Shown here: piece after piece, positions 11,254 through 20,781 of the stretch | Layout: each line of letters begins with the position of its first letter | Position numbering within the stretch: position 1 is the stretch's first letter | Source: Arctopsyche grandis | Taxonomy: Eukaryota; Arthropoda; Insecta; Trichoptera; Hydropsychidae | Reading direction: 5' to 3' | NCBI RefSeq assembly: GCF_051622035.1 | Contig: NC_135355.1 | Coordinates: forward strand, 23,862,486 to 23,926,485 | DNA: 64,000 bases | Position numbers and translations under genes: made by a program | Notes under the pieces: model-generated | Databases searched by the model: none | The model's input: the letters and a program-made list of their open reading frames with translations, nothing else | What the model was told of the DNA's origin: nothing

Positions 11254-12144
11254 ATGACCGTTCACACAGTTATAATTTTATTCGTAAGTATTTTATAAAC
11301 CATATTAATACACAACGACTTACATATAGATATTGTTTTTAAAAACTAACTATAGGCATTAACTGGCGGAATATTGGGACATGCTACGGACTTCAAACAG
11401 GGATCGAATTCTGACTATTCAGTTGAATGTGTCAATTCTGGATTAATATGCGACGGCTGTGAAAGTTCTTACTACTGTGTCCTCGTAGCCCCTGAAGAAT
11501 TTGTGGTCGAAAAAATTGAAGACTGTCCTTCAGGAAGCACGTGTTTGGAGAGCACAGGCAGATGCACCACGGGAAACAATTTAAAGTGCAACCAGAGCAT
11601 TACTAACGACGAATTCAAATGCCATCAAATCGGATTATTTCCGAATGTTTTTGATTGTACAAGCTATCACGTGTGCTTAGCCCACCCGAATGGAACGGTC
11701 GACCCTATTCCTAGAAATTATTATTGTGATATAGGATACGGGTATAACCCACTGACGACTCTGTGTAGTGTAAAGCTTTCAAATGAAGGATGTCCTTCTC
11801 GATCTGTAAATTGTATGTATATGTACCAGTCAGGTGTGATTGATGGTCATCCTAGTATGTATTATATTTGTTTAACGGGCGATTCTGGATCTTTATATCC
11901 GTTTATGTATGTTTGTCCCAACGGTATGGAATTCATTGACGAGACGTGTGTAGACATTTCCCCTCCAATTGGAATTGAAAATGAGAAATGTTTGACCGAA
12001 GGAATGTTCTATAATCCAAGTGATTGTAGAAAGTTTTTCATTTGTCCTTATGAAGGGGGAAGTCCTATAAGTTGGCAATGTGGATTAGGTGATTACTTTG
12101 ACCACAACATACGGGATTGTCGTGGATTCGATTGTCCAAAATAA
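11254..12144 (+). CDS. Secreted chitin-binding protein, CBP gene 2
   Basis: Exons 11254-11283 and 11356-12144, 272 residues. The 72-bp phase-0 intron has GTAAGT/TATAG ends. The signal peptide starts MTVHTVIILFALTGG with probable cleavage after GHA. The same four-module cysteine layout as gene 1 is kept. Module 1 has CVNSGLICDGCESSYYC. Module 2 starts FKCHQIGLFPNVFDC and continues to GYNPLTTLC. Module 4 has FYNPSDCRKFFIC. Genes 1 and 2 are closely similar, sharing the LFP and NPLTTxC core words. The first AATAAA overlaps the stop codon (12140-12145). The role is inferred to be binding extracellular chitin, as for the family. Separated from gene 1 by 5.9 kb, much of it transposons. Confidence 0.9.
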
Positions 12145-12331
12145 ATATCTGTCAATATGAATTTACGTATTATAAAATGCAGATGAAAAAAAGAGTACAA
12201 ATAATTAGGTATAAACACGATTTATTATCATGCATATTTTTACAATTTCTTGTTTTATAAAATACTAGCTGTATTACCCGGCTTCGCTCAGTGTTTATAA
12301 TATAAACCGCTTAAACATGACTAAGCTAATT

Positions 12332-12480
12332 TAATTAAAAAAAAAAAAAAAAATTAAAAAATTAAAAAAAAAAATTAAAAAAAAAATTAAAAAAAAATAA
12401 AAAAAAAAATCAAAAAAAAAATAAAAAAAAAATCAAAAAAAAAATTTAAAAAAATCAAAAAAAAAAATCATTTTTTTTTT
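12332..12480. repeat. A-rich tract
   Basis: Runs of A broken by single or double T or TC, ending in a T-run, just before the GC-rich arrays. Confidence 0.9.
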
Positions 12481-12481
12481 T

Positions 12482-13030
12482 TTGCCTTCTAGGGCTTCGC
12501 CCTCGGCACCCCCCTGAGCCTTTGCCTTCTAGGGCTTCGCCCCTCCACGCCCCATGAGCAATTGCCGTTTAGGGCTTCGCCCCCATGATCAGTTGCCTTT
12601 TAGGGCTTCGCCCCTCCGCGCCCCCATGATTCAAAGCCGTCTAGGGCTTCGCCCCCCTTAGTTAATGCCTTTTAGGGCTTCGCCCCCCGCGCCCCCAAGA
12701 TTAATTGCCGTTTCGGGCTTCGCCCCCCTTAGTTAATGCCTTTTAGGGCTTCGCCCCTCCGCACCCCCATGATTAAATGCCGTCTAGGGCTTCGCCCCCC
12801 CTAGTTAATGCCTTTTAGGGCTTCGCCCCCCGCGCCCCCAAGATTAATTGCCGTTTAGGGCTTCGCCCCCCTTAGTTAATGCCTTTTAGGGCTTCGCCCC
12901 TCCGCGCCCCCATGATTAAATGCCGTCTAAGGCTTCGCCCCCATGATCAGTTGCCTTTTAGGGCTTCGCCCCTCCGCGCCCCCATGATTAATTGCCGTCT
13001 AGGGCTTCGCCCCCCTTAGTTAATGCCTAT
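12482..13030. repeat. Tandem array 1, GGGCTTCGCCC units
   Basis: About a dozen units of roughly 35-50 bp, each with AGGGCTTCGCCC. They are joined by alternating linkers such as CCTTAGTTAATGCCTTTT and CATGATTAATTGCCGTCT. GGGC and GCCC are complementary around TTC, so every unit can form a small hairpin. The core resembles the GGCTTCGC motif at the element's own end, which may be where the array came from. Confidence 0.9.
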
Positions 13031-13830
13031 TAGGGCTTGCGCCCCATGAGGCTGGGCCCCCCGGGCCCCCTTCGGGGCCCCATGTGGCGCCCCCTTTTGA
13101 GCCCCATGGGGCTGCGCCCCATGAGGCTGGGCCTCCCCGGGGCCCCACGGGGCTGCGCCCCTTGTGGTGCCCCCTTTTGAGCCCCATGGGGCTGCGCCCC
13201 ATGAGGCTGGGCCCCCCGGGCCCCCTTCGGGGCCCCACGGGGCTGCGTCCCTTGTGGCGCCCCCTTTTGAGCCCCATGGGGCTGCGCCCCATGAGGCTGG
13301 GCCCCCCGGGCCCCCTTCGGGGCCCCACGGGGCTGCGCCCCTTGTGGCGCCCCCTTTTGAGCCCCATGGGGCTGCGCCCCATGAGGCTGGGCCCCCCCGG
13401 GGCCCCACGGGGCTGCGCCCCTCGTGGCGCCCCCTTTTGAGCCCCATGGGGCTGCGCCCCATGAGGCTGGGCCCCCCGGGCCCCCTTCGGGGCCCCCTTC
13501 GGGGCCCCCTTCGGGGCCCCACGGGGCCCCACGGGGCTGCGCCCCTTGTGGCGCCCCCTTTTGAGCCCCATGGGGCTGCGCCCCATGAGGCTGGGCCCCC
13601 CCGGGGCCCCACGGGGCTGCGCCCCTCGTGGCGCCCCCTTTTGAGCCCCATGGGGCTGCGCCCCATGAGGCTGGGCCCCCCGGGCCCCCTTCGGGGCCCC
13701 ACGGGGCTGCGCCCCTTGTGGCGCCCCCTTTTGAGCCCCATGGGGCTGCGCCCCATGAGGCTGGGGCCCCACGGGGCTGCGCCCCTTGTGGCGCCCCTGG
13801 CGGGGCCCCATGAAGCTACTCGCCTTGCGC
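13031..13830. repeat. Tandem array 2, GC-rich units of 80/90 bp
   Basis: Eight CCCCTTTTGAGCCCCATGGG landmarks start at 13091, 13171, 13261, 13351, 13431, 13555, 13635 and 13725. The spacings are 80, 90, 90, 80, 124, 80 and 90. The 10-bp difference and the longer unit come from gain or loss of GGGGCCCCTTC-type blocks. Lack of stops in several frames on both strands is a by-product of composition. Confidence 0.95.
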
Positions 13831-14015
13831 CCCCGCGGGGGTGAATCCATTGAAACGAAAAAAACAAATCGGCGCCCATGGATCGAAAAAAAAAAAATCG
13901 AATCACGTGTTCGATGACGTCACCGATCTACGGACGACGACGACGACGACGACGAAAACGACGAAAACGACGACCAAAGATACATACAAAGTCTCTTTCC
14001 AAATTATAGATTAGA

Positions 14016-14706
14016 TACTTGTGTTAAATAAACTTTTTTCTTGTTTTGTTTTGTGTATAATTTATTAAAAAATTAAATAGTTGAACACAACAGCTTAATA
14101 ATTCTACATATCAAAAACGGAAGAAAATGAAATGGTAATTAAATAAATATGTTATTGAATTTCAAAGCATTTATTAAGAATTTCCGTAAAAACGATGATG
14201 AAAAATATCAAACAATTGAATAAAGTATAATAATATAATAAAAAAAATACAAAACAAATCGTATTTTTGAAATCGTTCAAATGGTAAAACTATTTTGTTT
14301 ATTTTCATTGTACTTACATATATACATATGTATATATATATATATATATTTTTTTTTTAATTTAACAATTTAAATAATAAAAGTAATATCTACAAATCAT
14401 TTATAAATACTTGTTACAAACATTAGATGTGTATAATATCAATTGTGCATGATTTTTGTAAAAATTGTGTATGTTAATGGATGTAAAAACGTATTATTAA
14501 ACAAAATAAATTAATTGCGAGTTTCTGAAGGCTTTTAATATATTAAATTTTATATACATATACATATAAACCTATGACTGTAAATCGGTATTTTTTTCAT
14601 TTCAAATTAAAGATTTTCATTTAAGCATTTATACTTTATTTTGCTAGTTCATGTGATTTCAATTGCCGAAGAAGTCTAAAAAATATCAACATATCTGTAA
14701 TGTCTC
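14016..14706. other. No gene seen; AT-rich spacer
   Basis: Low-complexity A/T sequence with a short TA run near 14330-14350. I see no coding or repeat-family signal. Confidence 0.6.
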
Positions 14707-16010
14707 ATCATCATTTACAGTCATTCAATACCCAGTGTTAGATGAAGGCCTCTCCAACATGCTTCCATTCGTTTCTGTTTTGCGCAACTCTAATCTATCT
14801 TAACCAGGGTTGCAATACGTCCCTATTTGAGCCGGGACTGTTCCGAGTTCAACAGACAAATCCCGAGTCCCGCATTGCCTCTGAAAGTCCCGACATTGGT
14901 TTGACTTCAAACGTAACAAATTTCAATCCATTAAAGTCGTCCTTAAACCAAACATGAATATCTATTTATTTTATTTTCTTCAATTGCAAAATTAACAAAA
15001 TTATTTAATACCTATAGATATCTATTATTTGAATTATTGACTTTTTATACGAAGATATCTGTAAATTTTTACTGAAGTAAACGAGAAAAAAAAATGACAA
15101 ATGGACAATATTTTTTGAAGATCATTCCGCTTGCAATAACGTGTATAAAACTGTAGCCCACATCCTTTCAATTCTACATTCCATTGCAATTGGCGAAAGA
15201 ATATTTAGTCTAATGAGCGCAACCTGGAGAAAGGAGAGATTAGATTATTGTTAGAAACCGTAGAAGCTGAATTAATGCAATTGTAATGCCTTTAGAAAAT
15301 TTTTGAAACAAGTTAAAAGTTACGAAAAAACTTTTAATAAAACTCTTATGATTGTATTTTTTTGCATTTAAACCAAAATATAATTCCTGTAATTGTATCC
15401 ATTCTATTTTAATGACTGTGATTTCTGTGGATTATTAAGTAACTATTTTTTACATGATCTCTCCTACATACAAATACATATGTATGTACTTATTTACATA
15501 CATTATAATTAAATCAAAATATTTTTTTCGTAATTCATTCATTAATTATTCAGCTTCTATTTTTCGAACGAAATTCGAAATACTGAATGTCCTGATATCT
15601 AATTTTGGAAATCTGGCAACCCTGATCTCAACCCACACACTCTTTTAATTTCGGCCACCCTTCTTCCTTGCAGCCGTCACTCCTTTATGTTCTCACTGGT
15701 AACATTCCAGCACTTATTTTTTCCACCTTTTGTCTATTGCTTTAACGTTGCGATCCGCCTATTGCCATTTCAATATTTTCATTCTCTCCACTATATCCAC
15801 TACCCTTATCATACTTTTCACCCACGTACTCCGTTTCATATATCCCCTCGTTATGCCAAGCGTACAGCGTTCTATACTCTTTTGACTACATTAAACTTTG
15901 TATTAAATCTTGACGCTCAATGTCGAAGTTTCACATCCATACGTCATTACTGGTAAAGCATATTGATTGAAGATCTTTTTCTTCAGGCCGTAACAAAATT
16001 TAAATATAAA
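14707..16010 (-). pseudogene. RTE-type LINE, old 3' fragment (copy 3) split by hAT-6
   Basis: Bases 14707-14804 and 15625-16010 match the 3' end of the full-length element (25447-25990). Shared features are TCATCATCATTTACAG, GATGAAGGCCTCTCCAACA, GTTTTGCGCAAC, TTATGCCAAGCGTACAGCGTT and TTTCACATCCATACGTCAT. It has many substitutions, so it is clearly older than the copy at 44641. The two parts flank an 820-bp hAT insertion. Confidence 0.8.
14805..15624 (+). mobile_element. hAT-6 element with near-perfect 8-bp duplication
   Basis: Starts CAGGGTTGCAATA and ends TCTGGCAACCCTG. Flanks ATCTTAAC (14797-14804) and ATCTCAAC (15625-15632) differ at one base. At about 15188-15255 the plus strand reads IGERIFSLMSATWRKERLDY, close to the hAT dimerisation region. 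The rest of the transposase is deleted or stopped. It disrupts the old LINE copy, which dates it after that insertion. Confidence 0.85.
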
Positions 16011-16085
16011 AACTTGTTTTAACAATTCAAATATTTAAACATTAAAAAATCATATCTAATCAAATGAAACTGGTCTTCGGACGGT

Positions 16086-16113
16086 CTTATCATTTTCAAT
16101 TGATTATATATAG
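16086..16113 (+). promoter_or_regulatory. Probable promoter elements of CBP gene 3
   Basis: CTTATC (GATAAG on the minus strand) lies at 16086-16091. A TATATATA box lies at about 16105-16113, some 60 bp before the ATG. Confidence 0.4.
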
Positions 16114-16168
16114 TGAATTATTGAAAGTGTGCGGACGAAATATCTCACAGATCGATAGATCCTACGAA

Positions 16169-17076
16169 ATGATCACAAAGTGGGTTATATTTGCCACCTG
16201 TGTTGCGCTTGTAAGTATTTTTTGAAATTAATATAAAAGATCTCAATAGAAATACATATAAGATTTTAATAAGATTAAAAATTTACTTACAAGGTAATTT
16301 GCGAATATGCAGAAGAGGAAGATTTTTCCATAACTGGTCTGAAGAACTTATACGAAACACGGACAAAAAATTGTACAAAGTCTGGCTACATGTGCGACGA
16401 TTGTAATACTTCTTCCTTTTGCATCCTTTTATCTGATGGGGAATATTTCAAGGAGCAGGCAGAAAAGTGTGCTGGACTTCAAACTTGCTTGGAAACAATT
16501 GGAAAATGTACATTGCAAGAGAACATTGAATGTGATAAAAACATTGTAGATTACAAATTCGAGTGCTTTCAACCAGGATTGTTCCCCCATCCTTTCAATT
16601 GCTCAAAATACTTCATGTGCATAAAAGAAAATGGATTATTAGATCACACACCGATAGAATTGGAGTGCAAAAATGGATTTGGATATAACCCACTAAGCAC
16701 TCTTTGTAATAAGAAAGAAATATGTGAAAAGTTGATTCAACCGTGTAAAAATCAATTTGATTCTGGATACATTCAAGAAAATCCCAGTCTTTATTACGTG
16801 TGTTTACCTACTGATCGTGTCTACTATCCTCAAATATTCGTTTGCCCCTTCAACTATGAATTTAATGGGGAAGAATGTGTTGATCCGACTCCAAAGAATG
16901 GTTTGGAAAATGGGAAATGCAAGGCCATCGGGAAATTCTACAATCCCTCAGATTGTAAAGGATATATAGAGTGCACGATTATTGATAGAAATCCTGTGTA
17001 TAAAAAGTGTGTTTTGGGACTTGTTTACGATCACAAAACAGAAAAATGCGTTGAATTTTCATGCTGGAAATATTAA
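16169..17076 (+). CDS. Secreted chitin-binding protein, CBP gene 3
   Basis: Exons 16169-16210 and 16294-17076, 274 residues. The 83-bp phase-0 intron has GTAAGT/TACAAG ends. The signal peptide begins MITKWVIFATCVALVIC, likely cut after EYA. All four cysteine modules are present. Module 1 has SGYMCDDCNTSSFC. Module 2 has PGLFPHPFNCSKYFMC and GYNPLSTLC. Module 3 has SLYYVCLPTDRVYYPQIFVC. Module 4 has FYNPSDCKGYIEC. The mature protein starts with an acidic stretch (EEEDF) not seen in the others. Function by family: extracellular chitin binding. A possible AATAAA lies at 17243-17248. It sits 0.9 kb before gene 4, the closest pair in the cluster. Confidence 0.9.
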
Positions 17077-17830
17077 TGAACGCTAAAAAATATTTATTCG
17101 TTAATGGAATTAAAATTAACAAAATCAAAACGAAAATTTTTGGATAAACTGAGTTTTTGGATAAACTGACTAAAATTTTTATATAAATATTACTTTATTT
17201 ACAAATAAGCTCTTGCATTTAGTAATGTGAATTTTAGTTGAAAATAAATTGGTTTATCTGATATTTTTTTATAGTATGAATTATTTAATTTTAAATAACA
17301 CACACGCAATTAATTACGTTTTTGAGTAACCGCTTTTGAGTATCCGTTTATGAGTAAGCTGAAACTAATCAATAATTACTGAGGTTGACTCACTCAATTC
17401 AAATATGACCATGATTCTTGTTGGTTTGCTTTCTGAGATATAATGGGATATAATATGGTTGTTTTATGAGATATAAGCGTGTAAAAAATGTACAATTTTT
17501 ACAGTTTTTGGCCAGTCTTTTGGTGCAAATCCAGTCTTTTGGTGCTAAAAAGTTAGTATTGTAATCAATATTCGGATTTTTTTTCCATAGATTTTTAATG
17601 TTTAACTGTTTAAAAATCTTATAATTAAACATCTAGCGAATTTTAAAAGTCAAAACAATATTTTTTTTTTACATTTTTTCCAATTTATTAAAAGTTTATT
17701 TGGCCAGTATTAAAAACAGTTAAAAATTAAAACATATATAAAATATCTGTATTTTAATTTCAATTTTTACTTTGAACACAGCAATGCTAGATTAAATTAT
17801 TCGCTGTGGTATTTTTTTTTATTGTTCAGT
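17077..17830. other. Intergenic between CBP genes 3 and 4
   Basis: AT-rich, with short local duplications (TTTTTGGATAAACTGA near 17138-17170, and TGAGTAxCCG-type repeats near 17325-17360). No transposon ends are seen. Confidence 0.6.
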
Positions 17831-17923
17831 CTTATCGAATAAATAAATCACACCGCAAATGTTATCATTAATTTTTGAGATAAAACACGATCATTAATAT
17901 TGTATGGATTGATGGGTATAAAA
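17831..17923 (+). promoter_or_regulatory. Probable promoter elements of CBP gene 4
   Basis: CTTATC lies at 17831-17836 and a strong TATAAAA box at 17917-17923, 56-62 bp before the ATG. Confidence 0.5.
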
Positions 17924-17978
17924 ATCAGTGCATAGAATATTGATTTAATAAAAACACTTACGAAGATAAACGTCTACA

Positions 17979-18934
17979 ATGTTATATAAGATAATTCTGC
18001 TACTTTTGTGCGCAGTTCAATTGGTGAGGAATTTTTTAATTTCAAGTGAATTCTATAAAATGAAACATTTTGAATATCATTGTATTTTTCGCATGTATTT
18101 TCTACGTTGTTATTTCATATTCAGGTGTTATCTCACAATGTTCACTTAAACATTTTCACGGGAGAAAATGTATCGAATGATGAGGGAAATCCCTGCACGA
18201 ATAATGGAATGATGTGCGACGGTTGCCGATACTCATTTTATTGTATACAATTGAGTAATGGTGACTGGAATAAAATACTAATGGATACCTGTGATGGAAA
18301 AAGAACATGCGACCAAACGATTGGGGTTTGTACAGACGACTTCAATTTTGCTTGTCACGAAAGTGTTTTGAGTTATCAATTTGTTTGCAACCAACCTGGA
18401 ATATTTCCTGATGCATATGATTGTACCAAGTATCATATGTGTGCTGTCGATGAAAAGGGACACTTGAGGACCACTTCAATAGACTTTAAATGTCCAAAAG
18501 GATTCGGATTTGATTCTATGTCTACTCTTTGTCATGCTAAGCTTCCTGATGAAAAGTGCAAAACAACTTTACCAATATGCGAGGAGATTGGCCAAACTGG
18601 AGATGTTGATGGAAATCCAAGTCTCTACTTTGTGTGCATGCCTTTGGGAGTCAATGGAAAAGTTCTTTATCAACCTCAAATTTTCACTTGTCCCTATGAC
18701 ACCTATTATATTCAGGCCAAAGCATATATGGGAAAGTGCGAAGCTCTCAAAACGGGTCTTATTGATGGTAAATGTGTGGATGAGGGCTTATTTTATAACC
18801 AAGACAATTGCGAGTCTTACATTCAATGTTCGGACGATGAAGATGAACCAATCAGTAGACACTGTCCTTTTGGGGAAAAGTTTAATCCTGTGAAGAGAAT
18901 TTGCATAGAACACGATTGCAGTAGTTTAATATAA
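17979..18934 (+). CDS. Secreted chitin-binding protein, CBP gene 4
   Basis: Exons 17979-18023 and 18125-18934, 284 residues. The 101-bp phase-0 intron has GTGAGG/TTCAG ends. The signal peptide starts MLYKIILLLLCAVQLVLS. Module 1 has MMCDGCRYSFYC. Module 2 has PGIFPDAYDCTKYHMC and GFDSMSTLC. Module 4 has LFYNQDNCESYIQC. Module 3 is enlarged: after FTCPYDTYYI there is an extra stretch with AKAYMGKCEALKTG that the paralogues lack, changing the spacing of its last cysteine. It is the most diverged member of the four. A likely AATAAA lies at 18996-19001. Role inferred from family: extracellular chitin binding. Downstream is the convergent transporter gene. Confidence 0.9.
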
Positions 18935-19718
18935 TATAAAAATTGCGTTTTAAATAACAAAAATAATGAATACATTCAAGGTTGAGGCAAAATTTAATAA
19001 AAAAAAGATTAATTTATTTTTAAATAAAATATATTTATACTTTTACGATTTTTTTTAGTATAATAATTTATATATATATGTATATAACATTATTATTATA
19101 TAATACATATTAATAATGTTATATCAACATATATTAAATATTTTACACAAATTAACTTATTATACTCTGTTAATTGTAAACAGTGAATAAAATTCTAAAA
19201 ATGATATGTAATAAAGAAATCAACTATTCCTAAAAACAAAAAAAATATAATTATTGACTCCATGAATCTATTAATTCAATCACACATTGAAGTACTAACA
19301 AAATAATATCACCTACACATAGGCTAAAAAAATAATAAACTATAAAAATAAAATTTGTGCTATAATCAATAAGTTGCAAAACTTATTATATAAATAATGC
19401 GATTATAATAGGTTATTATATATGTACGAACATTTAAGAATAATATTTGCAAAATTTTTGAGAATTTCCATTTATAATTAAAAATTAAATATGTTTGCAA
19501 ATCGAATCCTTATAATTCATAATATATTATTAATTGATAATAGACTCTAAATATACATCAATACACTTGTATATGTTTGTAATAATACAATAAATTCAGT
19601 TATATACAATAATACACGTATAGCATACATACATTTATAATAGTGCCGTTGTTTATTCTCAACGAATACATAGAGATACGTATTTGCAAATATAATATAA
19701 TATATAATAATTACGCAC

Positions 19719-19799
<81 letters not shown>

Positions 19800-20781
19800 T
19801 AATATAAATTCATACACATATAATTCATAATGGGGATAATTCAATGGTACGAGGACGGTGAATCAAAGATTGAGTATTTATTTAATGTATACACATAACA
19901 GTCTCACATTTGCAGTATTTTTTTATATTTTATGTATATATAATATATGTATATTTTTAGACTTTCAAAGTTCAAAATATATGTCATTGGCTGCTAAAAT
20001 TGAATGATACATATTTGAATTATAATTGTTGTAAGGATTGTGTACTCAAAACTAAAACATTGAAAATTTACACAGTAACACAAAGCATGTTATTCGTATA
20101 GAAAGCCATAAGTGTCCATTGCGATGGTTTTTGGACACCCAGATATTGCATTTATAGGTATTTAAATATTTAAAATAGGGGCATGCAAACCATATGTATA
20201 CATGCATATACATACATACATATACATATGTATGTAGGAATACACTGTATTTTACAAACTCATGTAAAATTTTCGAAATCACAATCGACAGTAGTATAAT
20301 TATTTTTATTTATAATAGATAATATTTTTAAGCATCTTTTTTCAAATTTGTTAGTCCAATTTGAATTAGTGTTTTAATATTTTTTTTATAAATCTTTTTC
20401 AAGCAGTGTTTATTATTAAATACAATCGAATACTCATGAAGACAATGTAAAATACTTTTCACAATCCTATCAAAGAAAACCCCCGATAGAAAACATTTAC
20501 TGATTTATATATGTATGTATTTGGTTTTAATTTTTCAATTAATGTGAGCATCAATCAATCCAGTAGTTGTTTGGTATAAATCATACATTCAACTTACAAA
20601 ATATCATCATTAAAATGTATACATGAATGTATTTAATTTATGTTACTGTTCTCCAATATGTAACAGCTAACCATTGATCTATCTTTGGATAATGTTATAT
20701 AATTCCAGAGAAGATCTCTACCGAATGTGTATCCATGAGCTATTTAGTTTGCACCCCCTTATTTAGATCCGGTTTGTAGGT
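18935..20781. other. Convergent 3' region; no further gene seen
   Basis: AT-rich, with AATAAA for CBP gene 4 at 18996. A (TA)n array lies at 19723-19791, and palindromic TACATATGTA microsatellite at about 20200-20236. The 3' untranslated region of the minus-strand transporter must lie in the right part; its end cannot be placed with confidence. Confidence 0.6.

Larger units (their letters stand above)
12265..14015 (-). mobile_element. Helitron-like family A, giant copy carrying GC-rich arrays
   Basis: On the minus strand the element starts TCTAAT (14015 downward) and ends CAGCTAG before T (12264). The host bases are A and T, the Helitron insertion site. The end sequences match the short copies at 23217-23391 and 52575-52805: the CCCGGCTTCGCTC block, TAAACCGCTTAAACAT, and AAAGTCTCTTTC with ATTAGA. 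Those copies are 175-231 bp; this one is 1751 bp because the middle is filled by an A-rich tract, two GC-rich tandem arrays and a (GAC)n tract. No Rep/helicase frame. Class assignment rests on the ends only. Confidence 0.6.

Noticed and set aside
12482-13830. CRISPR-like appearance of the arrays
   Set aside because: Units are contiguous variants with similar linkers, not identical repeats with unique spacers, and the context is an arthropod nuclear genome.
13016-13906. Long open frames on both strands in the GC-rich array (up to 296 codons, Gly/Pro/Ala/Arg-rich)
   Set aside because: Open in several frames on both strands because GC-rich repeats lack stop codons, and unit lengths of 80 bp break the frame. 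No start context or splice logic; they lie inside a repeat element.
19547-19844. Tyr-Ile repeat proteins from TA arrays (also at 24184, 29770, 42826, 44400, 45153, 50852)
   Set aside because: Direct translation of (TA)n microsatellites.
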